NCBI GenBank assembly: GCA_947477745.1
Contig: CANJUF010000003.1
Location: forward strand, 106,828 to 170,827
DNA: 64,000 nucleotides
Direction: 5' to 3'
DNA from: Sphingomonadaceae bacterium
GTDB lineage: Bacteria > Pseudomonadota > Alphaproteobacteria > Sphingomonadales > Sphingomonadaceae
Within the stretch, counting starts at the first letter, position 1. Each line of letters starts with the position of its first letter. Under the pieces are notes generated by a model. The model searched no databases. It saw nothing but the letters and a program-made list of their open reading frames with translations, and was not told where the DNA came from. The translations under genes and the position numbers were made by a program. Positions 27,079-34,522 of the stretch are shown piece by piece.

Positions 27079-28527
27079 ATGTTCGATACCCTGTCAGACC
27101 GCCTTGGCGGCGTGTTCGACAAGCTGCGCGGGCGCGGTGCGCTCAAGGAGCAGGACGTCCGCGACGCCATGCGCGAAGTGCGCATTGCTTTGCTCGAAGC
27201 CGACGTTGCGCTTCCCGTTGCGCGCAGATTCATCGATTCTGTCACCGAAAAGGCGGTTGGCCAGTCGGTGCTGCGCTCCGTCACGCCGGGTCAGCAGGTC
27301 GTCAAGATCGTCAACGACGCGCTGGTCGAGATGCTGGGCGGGGAACAGGTCGCCGAGCTCAATCTCAACGCTGCGCCGCCGGTGGTCATCATGATGGTCG
27401 GCCTGCAAGGCTCGGGCAAGACCACGACGACCGCCAAGCTTGCCAAGCTGATCAAGGAAAAGCACGGCAAGAAGGCGATGATGGCGTCGCTCGACGTCAA
27501 CCGTCCCGCCGCGCAGGAACAGCTAAAGGTGCTGGGCGAACAGGTCGATGTCCTGACCCTGCCGATCGTCGCTGGCCAGATGCCGGTCGACATCGCGCGG
27601 CGCGCGCTCGAATCGGCCAAGTTGCAGGCGGTTGACGTGCTGCTACTTGATACGGCGGGCCGCCTCCACGTCGATCAGCAGCTGATGGGCGAGATGAAGG
27701 CGGTCTCGGCGATTTCCACACCGCGCGAAGTGTTGCTGGTCGTCGATTCGCTCACCGGCCAGGACGCGGTCAACGTCGCGCAGAGCTTCGGCGGCGAGGT
27801 CGATCTTACCGGCGTCATCCTTACCCGCATGGACGGCGATGCGCGCGGCGGCGCGGCACTGTCGATGCGTGCCGTCACCGGCAAGCCGATCAAGTTCGCG
27901 GGCACCGGCGAAAAGCTCGACGCAATCGAGGCTTTCCACCCCGGCCGTGTCGCTGGCCGCATTCTCGGCATGGGCGACATTGTCTCGATGGTCGAGAAGG
28001 CCGCCGAGACGATCAAGGAGGAAGACGCCGAGCGGCTCGCACGGCGCATGGCCAAGGGCGAGTTCGATCTCGACGACCTGCGCATGCAGCTTCGCCAGAT
28101 GCAGAACATGGGCGGCATGGGCCTTCTGGCGGGCATGATGCCGGGCATGAAAAAGGCCAAGCAGGCGATGGCTTCGGCCAATATGGACGACAAGGTGCTG
28201 GTGCGCATGGATGCGATCATCGGCTCGATGACGCCCAAGGAACGCGCGCGTCCTGAACTGCTGAACGCCAAGCGCAAGATCAGGGTCGCCAACGGCTCGG
28301 GCACGCAAGTGCAAGAGGTCAACAAGGTGCTCAAGATGCACCAGGAAATGGGCCGCGCGATGAAGCAGATCAAGAAGATGGGCGGCCTAAAAGGCCTTGG
28401 CGCATTGTTCGGCGCTGGCGGAATGGACGCGGTGATGCCGGGTTTGATCGGCGGCGGGCCAAAAATGCCGGGCCTCGGCGGCGGCGGGGGTCTGCCTCCG
28501 GATTTGACGAATTTACTGAAGAAATAG
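27079..28527 (+). CDS. ffh: Signal recognition particle GTPase Ffh
   Basis: This 482-residue SRP protein targets nascent membrane proteins to FtsY and SecYEG. It has an N domain, a G domain with GLQGSGKTTTTAKLA, DTAGRLHVDQQ and TRMDGDARGG, and a Met-rich M domain (MQLRQMQNMGGMGLLAGMMP) for signal peptides and SRP RNA. The C-terminal end is Gly-rich. It is followed after 40 bases by rpsP. No SRP RNA gene was recognised in the window. Confidence 0.98.
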   Translation: MFDTLSDRLGGVFDKLRGRGALKEQDVRDAMREVRIALLEADVALPVARRFIDSVTEKAVGQSVLRSVTPGQQVVKIVNDALVEMLGGEQVAELNLNAAPPVVIMMVGLQGSGKTTTTAKLAKLIKEKHGKKAMMASLDVNRPAAQEQLKVLGEQVDVLTLPIVAGQMPVDIARRALESAKLQAVDVLLLDTAGRLHVDQQLMGEMKAVSAISTPREVLLVVDSLTGQDAVNVAQSFGGEVDLTGVILTRMDGDARGGAALSMRAVTGKPIKFAGTGEKLDAIEAFHPGRVAGRILGMGDIVSMVEKAAETIKEEDAERLARRMAKGEFDLDDLRMQLRQMQNMGGMGLLAGMMPGMKKAKQAMASANMDDKVLVRMDAIIGSMTPKERARPELLNAKRKIRVANGSGTQVQEVNKVLKMHQEMGRAMKQIKKMGGLKGLGALFGAGGMDAVMPGLIGGGPKMPGLGGGGGLPPDLTNLLKK

Positions 28528-28567
28528 CGGTATTTGATTCTTACATTTCACAAGGAAGGTTATCTCA

Positions 28568-29107
28568 ATGGCAGTTGCAATTCGTCTTTCGCGCGGCGGC
28601 GCCAAGAAGCGTCCCTACTATCGCATCGTGGTGGCTGACAGCCGCGCGGCGCGCGATGGCAAGTATCTCGAGCAGATCGGCACTTACAATCCGGTACTCG
28701 CCAAGGACAACCCTGACCGCGTGAAGCTTAACGAGGAGCGCGCACGTTACTGGCTGGGCGTTGGTGCACAGGCGTCGGACCGTGTGGCCCGTTTTCTCGA
28801 TGCCGCCGGGATCAAGGAACGCGCTGCGCGCAGCAACCCCAACAAGGCAGAACCCGGCCAGAAGGCCAAGGACCGCGCCGAAGACCGGGCGGCCAAGCTT
28901 GCCGCAGCCGAGGAAGCGGCCAACGCGCCTGCCGAGGAAGAAGCCGCTCCCGCTGAAGAGGCTGCCGGCGAAGAAGCTCCGGCTGCTGAAGAAGCCGCCC
29001 CCGCTGAGGAAGCTGCGGCTTCTGAGGAAGCTCCTGCTGCAGACGAAGCGCCTGCCGCAGAAGAAGCGCCTGCTGCCGAAGCTGGCGAGGAACCGGCCGA
29101 AGGCTAA
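28568..29107 (+). CDS. rpsP: 30S ribosomal protein S16 with long acidic tail
   Basis: The first ~85 residues are a standard S16 ([40 protein letters not shown]). An additional ~90 residues are low-complexity Ala/Glu/Pro made of imperfect repeats ([20 protein letters not shown]). The tail has no obvious RNA-binding character. First gene of the rpsP-rimM-vapBC-trmD transcription unit; AAGGAAGG lies just upstream. Confidence 0.97.
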   Translation: MAVAIRLSRGGAKKRPYYRIVVADSRAARDGKYLEQIGTYNPVLAKDNPDRVKLNEERARYWLGVGAQASDRVARFLDAAGIKERAARSNPNKAEPGQKAKDRAEDRAAKLAAAEEAANAPAEEEAAPAEEAAGEEAPAAEEAAPAEEAAASEEAPAADEAPAAEEAPAAEAGEEPAEG

Positions 29108-29116
29108 GACTGCGCC

Positions 29117-29599
29117 ATGGACCGTCCCGTTACGCTTGCCGTCATCACCGGCGCGCATGGCGTCACGGGCGAGGTTCGGCTCAAGCTGTTCAGTGAAGGC
29201 GTGGCGTCGCTCAAGCGATTCCGCGCCTTCAACGATTCAGCGATGACACTTGCCAAGCTGCGTGACGACGGCAAGGGTGGTGCGATCGCGCGCTTCGCCG
29301 AAGTGACCGATCGCAACGCTGCCGAGGCGCTGCGCGGCACCGAACTTACCGTACCGCGTTCCGAATTGCCGCCGCTCGAAGAAGGCGAGTATTACCACGC
29401 CGACCTGATCGGGCTGCCCGCCGTTTCGGACGTGGGTGAACCGATAGGCAAGGTGATCGCTGTCGAGAACTTCGGCGCTGGCGACGTCCTCGAAGTCGAG
29501 AAGCCGGACGGTAAGCGCTTCATGGTGCCGATGACGCCGCAAGCTGTTCCGGAATGGACTGATCTGCGGATCGTAATTGACGCGGCCTGGGCGGATTAG
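29117..29599 (+). CDS. rimM: Ribosome maturation factor RimM
   Basis: This 160-residue 16S processing factor binds S19 and helps mature the 30S head. The N-terminal RimM barrel (ITGAHGVTGEVRLKLFSEGV) and the C-terminal PRC-barrel-like part (YHADLIGLPAVSDVGEPIGK, MVPMTPQAVP) are present. The start lies 9 bases after rpsP. The stop codon overlaps the twin-palindrome operator of the inserted vapBC module. Confidence 0.96.
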   Translation: MDRPVTLAVITGAHGVTGEVRLKLFSEGVASLKRFRAFNDSAMTLAKLRDDGKGGAIARFAEVTDRNAAEALRGTELTVPRSELPPLEEGEYYHADLIGLPAVSDVGEPIGKVIAVENFGAGDVLEVEKPDGKRFMVPMTPQAVPEWTDLRIVIDAAWAD

Positions 29600-29619
29600 T
29601 ATATACATTTCGTATATAC
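29599..29619 (+). promoter_or_regulatory. Twin-palindrome operator for vapBC
   Basis: Two identical 8-base palindromes GTATATAC (29599-29606 and 29612-29619) are separated by ATTTC. The first overlaps the last base of the rimM stop codon, and the second directly precedes the vapB ribosome site (GGAGG). AbrB/MazE-type antitoxins normally bind such paired palindromes to repress their own operon. The AT-rich core could also contain a -10-like element. Confidence 0.7.
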
Positions 29620-29629
29620 GGAGGCTGTA

Positions 29630-29917
29630 ATGGCGAGAGAATTCAAGGCCAAGATATTCAAATCGGGCAATTCGTTGGCATTGCGCCTCCCGAAGGCTCT
29701 GGGCCTCAAGGAAGGTTCTACCATGGTGTTGCGCGAGGAACGCGCTGGCTTCGTGATAGAGCCTGAGGATGCACCGAAAAGGAAGATCGATGTCAGCGGT
29801 TTTGCTGGAAAGGCGCCTTGGCTGAGGCCACTGCCGCCTGAACTGCGAGAGTTCGATGAGCGTCCGAGCGCAATTGCGGCTCGCAAGAGGCTTGAAGAGG
29901 GGAACGACAAGGCGTGA
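29630..29917 (+). CDS. vapB: VapB-type antitoxin (AbrB/MazE fold)
   Basis: This 95-residue protein has an N-terminal swapped-hairpin AbrB domain (AKIFKSGNSLALRLPKALGL, then KEGSTMVLREERAGFVIEP). The charged C-terminal segment would wrap the toxin (LREFDERPSAIAARKRLEEG). It overlaps vapC by 4 bases (ATGA), the standard antitoxin-toxin coupling. The N-terminal domain probably binds the GTATATAC pair 10 bases upstream. Confidence 0.9.
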   Translation: MAREFKAKIFKSGNSLALRLPKALGLKEGSTMVLREERAGFVIEPEDAPKRKIDVSGFAGKAPWLRPLPPELREFDERPSAIAARKRLEEGNDKA

Positions 29918-30291
29918 TCCGTTTCCTGATCGACGCTGACAGCTCGATTTTTGCCATGATCGACGCAAAATCTCCGGTGAACAGCCGTATTGGCGAGCTC
30001 GAGCCGGGCGAGATCGCCATTTCGGCAATCAGCTTTTCAGAGATCGCACTTGGCACTCAGCTTCAGAAGCCGCCACCGCCTAAGGTGCTGGACGCTTTCA
30101 TCTCGGCCATTCCAATCGTTCCCTATGACGAGGCGGCAGCGCGGGAATATGCGAAACTGCCCTTCAAACGCGCCCGCTTTGACCGGCTACTTGCCGCCCA
30201 TGCGCTGAGCATTGGGGCGACGGTTGTGACCAACAACGAAATCGATTTCGCCGACGTTCCGGGGCTCAAGGTCGAGAACTGGACGGTTTGA
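29914..30291 (+). CDS. vapC: VapC-type PIN-domain toxin
   Basis: This 125-residue PIN ribonuclease retains the acidic Mg2+ site: Asp in LIDADSSIF, Glu in ISFSEIALGTQL, Asp in RFDRLLAAHAL and Asp in VTNNEIDFADVPGL. The usual DTN at the N terminus is DAD here. Characterised VapC toxins cut initiator tRNA, other tRNAs or the 23S sarcin-ricin loop; the target here is unknown. Its TGA is followed directly by the GTG start of trmD with no gap. Confidence 0.92.
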   Translation: MIRFLIDADSSIFAMIDAKSPVNSRIGELEPGEIAISAISFSEIALGTQLQKPPPPKVLDAFISAIPIVPYDEAAAREYAKLPFKRARFDRLLAAHALSIGATVVTNNEIDFADVPGLKVENWTV

Positions 30292-30987
30292 GTGACCTTC
30301 GCTGCAACCGTCCTCACGCTTTATCCGGAAATGTTTCCCGGGCCTTTGGGTGTGAGCCTCGCGGGCAGGGCGCTTGAAGAGCAGCGCTGGTCACTGAAGA
30401 CCCTGCAAATCCGCGATTTCTCAACCGGCAAGCACCGCACGGTTGACGAAACCCCGGCCGGCGGCGGCGCCGGAATGGTGCTCAAGGCCGATGTGCTCGC
30501 TGCCTGCATCGACCATGCAACGACCCTGCAACCGCATTGCCCTGTCCTTGCAATGACCCCCCGCGGCAAGCCGATCACCCAGTCGCGCGTGCGCGAGCTC
30601 GCTGCGGGACCGGGCGTTATGATCCTGTGCGGCCGCTTCGAAGGTTTCGATGAGCGCATCTTCCTGGGCCGGCAGGTCGAAGAAGTGTCCGTCGGTGATA
30701 TCGTTTTGTCGGGAGGCGAGCCCGCCGCACTGATGCTGCTCGACGCCTGCATTCGGCTGCTGCCGGGCGTGATGGGTGCGCCTTCGAGCGGCACCGAGGA
30801 GTCCTTCGAACAGGGCCTGCTCGAATATCCGCATTATACCCGGCCTGCCGAGTGGGAAGGGTACGCGATCCCCGAAGTGCTGCGATCGGGCGATCATGCG
30901 AAGATCGCGGCCTGGCGCAAGCAGCGCTCGGAAGAAGACACCCGGGCGCGCCGACCTGACCTTTGGGAACGCTACAAGCGGGACTAG
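30292..30987 (+). CDS. trmD: tRNA (guanine37-N1)-methyltransferase
   Basis: This 231-residue SPOUT-class enzyme makes m1G37 next to the anticodon and prevents frameshifting. The trefoil-knot SAM site appears as [14 protein letters not shown] and [17 protein letters not shown], with the [12 protein letters not shown] loop upstream. The start is GTG at 30292, immediately after the vapC stop, so initiation probably depends on vapC translation. A decayed copy of its last third lies at 32455-32713. Only 9 bases separate its stop from the end of the oppositely oriented sulfatase gene. Confidence 0.96.
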   Translation: MTFAATVLTLYPEMFPGPLGVSLAGRALEEQRWSLKTLQIRDFSTGKHRTVDETPAGGGAGMVLKADVLAACIDHATTLQPHCPVLAMTPRGKPITQSRVRELAAGPGVMILCGRFEGFDERIFLGRQVEEVSVGDIVLSGGEPAALMLLDACIRLLPGVMGAPSSGTEESFEQGLLEYPHYTRPAEWEGYAIPEVLRSGDHAKIAAWRKQRSEEDTRARRPDLWERYKRD

Positions 30988-30996
30988 GTCTTGCGG

Positions 30997-32376
30997 TCAG
31001 TCTTGCTCCGGACCTTGGCCGCCTTTGTACTTCAGCAGGACCCACGGTACGTGCTCGAAGTCGAACTGAAGCCGGCTTGCCTGATGCGTGAACGGCGGCA
31101 TGTGATCGCCGACGATAAGTATGTGTGTCGGCGGGAAGTCGGGCCGGTTGACGACCTTGATCAGTGCATCGGCGGTATCGCTCCAGATCGAGAACAGACG
31201 GCAGACCATCGGATAGTCCGTATCCATTGTCTGGCCCAGACGGTGGCAATCCCTGGTTCCCAGCTCCTTGTTCTCGATGATCGGCAGGTGCGAGTTGAGC
31301 GTCAGCCAGTAGACGAATTGGGGGCCCTCGCTCTTGGCCAGGTCGCTCCTGATCAGGCCGGGCACGTCGCGGTCGCAGGCACCGGGAAAGACGTTGGGGC
31401 AGAACGACGCGCCGCGCTCCAGCATATCCTCGCCGAACACCATGTGCTGGAAGCCGAGGAGCGGATACCAGCGGTCCCGCTCGAAAAAGTCGGGCTGGAA
31501 CGCGTGATACGAGGTTGTGCGATAGCCCCGTTTCGCAAGGATTGCAGGCAAGCATCGCGGATCAGGCGCGGTTATTTCGTCATAATTACCCCAGCGCTGG
31601 CACAGTTCGCGAAATTCGCCGCTGGTGGTCGATCCATAGAAATCGGTGTCGCCGTGGCTCACTTCATATTTGCCGGACAGTTCGGGGTGCTGCCATATCT
31701 TGTCGAACCGGGCTTTCAGCTCTACATTGTTCGGCTGCCCCATCGCCTCGACCACGACGACCATGATGTTGATCTTGCCGTCAGCAAGAGCCAAAAGGCC
31801 ACTCTGCTTGGTCGCGGAGGTGAACGGCGCACCGGCCGGTGCCAGCCGCGAATAGGCGCCGATTGTGTCCTTGGAAATCGCGTAGTCGCCTGCGCTGAAT
31901 GTGAAGACCACGGCCGTGGCGATAAGCAGCGATCCCGGCTGCCTGAAATCGCAGCCATGCCGCAACCGCCAGATCGCGACGCCGCAGGTCAGCACCAGAA
32001 GCACGGCCCCGACGACATATTCGATCGACGTTGCCGGATTCATGTCGAGCACAAGTCCAGCCACCGACATGATCATCTTGATGTGCATGTTGAACATGCG
32101 GGCAATGAAGGAGATCACGAGATAGGTCATCAGCGCGACGAATGCGGGCAATTGGGTCCACAACGGCAAGCGCCGCGCAATCAGGCCGACACAGCCGCAC
32201 AGCAGGAAATCCTGGAACCGGGGCGGTCCGCCCATCAGTGTAATCGGCAGGAACGGCAGGTTGGGCAGCATGATCCAGCACGCCAGCCAATTGAGCAGGG
32301 CGGCAATCTCGCTGCGTTTCGCCGGGGCCGCCGGCTCGAACGGCTGGGCGATGTCGATTGCCAGAGCGTTGGACAT
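30997..32376 (-). CDS. Membrane-bound sulfatase-like phosphotransferase
   Basis: This 459-residue protein has an N-terminal membrane part of about four to five helices (LLNWLACWIMLPNLPFLPIT, LPAFVALMTYLVISFIA, VVGAVLLVLTCGVAIW and others). A periplasmic alkaline-phosphatase-superfamily domain follows. The likely nucleophile is a Thr/Ser in GSTTSGEFREL. Metal-site motifs are VVVVEAMGQ near the domain start and LIVGDHMPPF near the end. Relatives transfer phosphoethanolamine or phosphoglycerol to envelope glycans or lipids; the substrate here is unknown. It runs against the ribosomal operon between trmD and rplS. The AGGAG ribosome site is strong. Confidence 0.8.
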   Translation of the reverse strand: MSNALAIDIAQPFEPAAPAKRSEIAALLNWLACWIMLPNLPFLPITLMGGPPRFQDFLLCGCVGLIARRLPLWTQLPAFVALMTYLVISFIARMFNMHIKMIMSVAGLVLDMNPATSIEYVVGAVLLVLTCGVAIWRLRHGCDFRQPGSLLIATAVVFTFSAGDYAISKDTIGAYSRLAPAGAPFTSATKQSGLLALADGKINIMVVVVEAMGQPNNVELKARFDKIWQHPELSGKYEVSHGDTDFYGSTTSGEFRELCQRWGNYDEITAPDPRCLPAILAKRGYRTTSYHAFQPDFFERDRWYPLLGFQHMVFGEDMLERGASFCPNVFPGACDRDVPGLIRSDLAKSEGPQFVYWLTLNSHLPIIENKELGTRDCHRLGQTMDTDYPMVCRLFSIWSDTADALIKVVNRPDFPPTHILIVGDHMPPFTHQASRLQFDFEHVPWVLLKYKGGQGPEQD

Positions 32377-32454
32377 GGAATCTCCTTGCTGCCGCTTTGC
32401 CCGATTTTGGTTAATGATGGTTTATCGGCGCGCCGACCGTCGTCCTTTCGGCAA
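32377..32454. other. Non-coding segment between the sulfatase start and the trmD remnant
   Basis: These 78 bases hold the sulfatase ribosome site and presumably its promoter on the minus strand. No trmD similarity is visible here. Together with the trmD remnant and the rplS leader this makes a 387-base interval without an intact gene. No convincing promoter for rplS was recognised. Confidence 0.4.
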
Positions 32455-32713
32455 GGCGCTCCTGATCGCGCTTGATGCTTGCATTCGCCTGCTTCCCGGC
32501 GTAATGGCCGCGCCTTCGAGCGGTACCGGAAAGTCCTTTGAACGGGCGTTTCGCCCATCCGCACGTCACCCGACCTATCTAATGGGAAGGGCGCACGATC
32601 CCCGAAGTGCTGCGATCGGGGGATCATGCGAACATCGCCGCCTTGAGCAAGCAAATGCGGTCGATGACACTCGGTTACGCAGGCCGGACCTTTGGGAGCG
32701 TCACAGGGACGTT
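32455..32713 (+). pseudogene. Decayed duplicate of the trmD 3' end
   Basis: Read on the plus strand, this segment aligns with 30725-30983 of trmD at an offset of about 1.73 kb. It encodes [19 protein letters not shown] (Trm[20 protein letters not shown]), [13 protein letters not shown] (Trm[14 protein letters not shown]) and RRPDLWER, but in different frames. Two single-base deletions lie near 32543-32560, and more indels occur near the end. A block of 25 identical bases (32596-32620 against 30866-30890) is followed after one mismatch by 11 more. There is no start codon, SAM-site region or intact frame. It ends about 50 bases before rplS. Confidence 0.9.
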
Positions 32714-32763
32714 CGGGGCCAGCCTGCCTCTGGCGCGCGGCATGAAAATAAGGACTTGGGCCA

Positions 32764-33159
32764 GTGAACCTGATCCAGCAGATCGAAGCCGAGGAAATCG
32801 CCAAGGCGACCACCGGAGCCGGCAAGGAAATTCCGGTATTCCGTCCGGGTGATACACTGCGTGTCGGCGTCAAGGTCGTCGAAGGCACGCGCACCCGTGT
32901 GCAGAACTACGAAGGCGTGTGCATCGCTCGCAACAATCGCGGCATGGGCTCCAACTTTACCGTGCGCAAGATGAGCTTCGGCGAGGGCGTCGAGCGCGTC
33001 TTCCCGCTCTATTCGCCGAATATTGACAGCATCACCGTGGTGCGCCGCGGCGTCGTGCGCCGCGCCAAGCTCTATTACCTGCGCGGCCGCACCGGCAAGC
33101 GCGCCCGCATCGCCGAGCGCAAGGTCACGCGGACCACTGAGTCCGGTCAGGAAGGCTGA
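32764..33159 (+). CDS. rplS: 50S ribosomal protein L19
   Basis: This 131-residue protein of the subunit interface has conserved L19 features ([64 protein letters not shown]). The start is GTG at 32764. It is normally directly downstream of trmD, but here it is 1.78 kb away, behind an antisense gene and a trmD remnant. A terminator follows. Confidence 0.97.
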   Translation: MNLIQQIEAEEIAKATTGAGKEIPVFRPGDTLRVGVKVVEGTRTRVQNYEGVCIARNNRGMGSNFTVRKMSFGEGVERVFPLYSPNIDSITVVRRGVVRRAKLYYLRGRTGKRARIAERKVTRTTESGQEG

Positions 33160-33201
33160 GGCCGCCGACCGAACGCGAACCGAAGTTCTGTTCTTTGATA
33201 G

Positions 33202-33233
33202 GGCGCTCTGGCAGACCAGCCGGGGCGCCTTTT
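33202..33233 (+). terminator. Rho-independent terminator after rplS
   Basis: GGCGC-T-CTGG and CCAG-CCGGG-GCGCC form a bulged hairpin followed by TTTT. It marks the end of the ribosomal operon on the plus strand. Confidence 0.65.
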
Positions 33234-33297
33234 CGCGTTTCTGCCAGTTGAAACCTTTGCCACGTAGCTGAAAGTTGGGGCGAGCCGGGGGGCAAAA

Positions 33298-34398
33298 ATG
33301 GTCGAAAGCGTAAATATGTGGTCGGCTGGCGATGCAGTATTTGCTTCGCCTCGCCGCACGTTGATCGGGGCGATCATCTTCGTTGGTGTCGTTTTTGCTA
33401 TTGCTGCATTGGGCTATGTCCTGGCTGGCTGGAGCTTCTCCGATGCCGTCTACATGGTCACCCTGACGGTGTTCTCGGTCGGTTACGGCGAGGTACGGCC
33501 AATCGACACTTCGGTGCTGCGCGTGCTTACACTGAGCACGATGGTGCTCGGCTGCACCGGAATGATTTTTCTGACCGGCGCGCTGGTGCAATATTTCTCG
33601 GCGGTCCAGCTTCGCCGAATCCTGGGGATTGATCGGATGAAAGCAGATATCGAACGGTTGAGCGGGCATGTGATCATCTGCGGTTTCGGGCGGATCGGGG
33701 TGCAGCTTGCCAAGGAACTTCACCAGGCCCGTCGCCGGTTCGTGGTGCTCGACCGCAATGAGAACAAGGTCGCTGAGGCCCAGGCGATGGGCTACCTCGC
33801 ACTTCGCGCTGATGCGACTGAAGAGTTCGGACTTGCCAGCGCGAGGATCGACCGTGCGAGCCTGCTCGCGACCGTCCTTCCCGACGATGCGGCAAATGTC
33901 TTCATCACGTTGACTGCGCGGTCGGTGAACCCGAAGATCGAAATCATCGCTCGCGGTGAGGCACCGACGACCGAAAGCAAGCTGGTCAGCGCGGGTGCCG
34001 ACCATGTCGTCATGCCCACGCACATCGGTGCGGAGAGGATTGCCGAGATGATCCTGTTCCCGGCAACCGCGACGATGCTCGACGGATCGGATTCGATGCG
34101 CGACATGAAGCGGCGGCTGGCGGAGATCGGGTTGGCGCTCGAAATGGTAACCGCCTCGCCCAAGGCTGAGCTGACCGGTGGCACCGTCGGCGAAGCCGAG
34201 CGCCGATCGAGCGGTGCCTTTTTTGTGGTTCAGATCGATCGGAAATCGGGCCAGTCGATCGCTCACCCGGCAGAAGATGTTCGGATCGAAGAAGGAGACA
34301 GGATTCTCCTTGTGGTTCGATCGAGCAGGGTTTCCGCGGGTGCTTTGTTCAGCATGGATATGCCCAAGATGCGGCAGGGCCGGTCCTACGTCGGCTGA
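33298..34398 (+). CDS. Two-helix potassium channel with RCK domain
   Basis: This 366-residue channel has two membrane helices flanking a pore loop whose selectivity filter is TVFSVGYGE (residues 57-65). A cytosolic RCK/TrkA-N nucleotide-binding domain follows (GHVIICGFGRIGVQLAKEL) and then a TrkA-C-like domain (VGEAERRSSGAFFVVQIDRK). This is the MthK/Kch plan. The ligand gating the RCK domain is unknown. It is transcribed alone after the rplS terminator. Confidence 0.88.
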   Translation: MVESVNMWSAGDAVFASPRRTLIGAIIFVGVVFAIAALGYVLAGWSFSDAVYMVTLTVFSVGYGEVRPIDTSVLRVLTLSTMVLGCTGMIFLTGALVQYFSAVQLRRILGIDRMKADIERLSGHVIICGFGRIGVQLAKELHQARRRFVVLDRNENKVAEAQAMGYLALRADATEEFGLASARIDRASLLATVLPDDAANVFITLTARSVNPKIEIIARGEAPTTESKLVSAGADHVVMPTHIGAERIAEMILFPATATMLDGSDSMRDMKRRLAEIGLALEMVTASPKAELTGGTVGEAERRSSGAFFVVQIDRKSGQSIAHPAEDVRIEEGDRILLVVRSSRVSAGALFSMDMPKMRQGRSYVG

Positions 34399-34522
34399 AT
34401 GTTCTGCCAGAATGCCGCGTTGGCGAAATGTCGGAACGCGCGATCGCGCGCCAAGGTCAATTACCTTGTGGTTTCGGCACGTTTGACTAACGGACTGCGC
34501 AACGTCGGTGGAGTTAAACTAA

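Noticed and set aside
28900..29100. Possible tandem-repeat or CRISPR-like array
   Set aside because: The periodicity comes from Ala/Glu codons in the rpsP tail, with no spacers or constant repeat unit.
30617..31555. Minus-strand open frame across the trmD end and the sulfatase end
   Set aside because: It is out of frame with the sulfatase gene and antisense to trmD, with low-complexity Arg/Pro-rich product.
29599..32763. Genomic island or prophage covering vapBC, trmD and the sulfatase gene
   Set aside because: No integrase, transposase, tRNA target or attachment repeats were seen, and trmD itself looks native; two separate insertions are simpler.
32261..32767. Open frame reading through the trmD-like segment before rplS
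   Set aside because: Only fragments match TrmD and in different frames; the start region is antisense to the sulfatase gene, so this is a pseudogene rather than a new protein.
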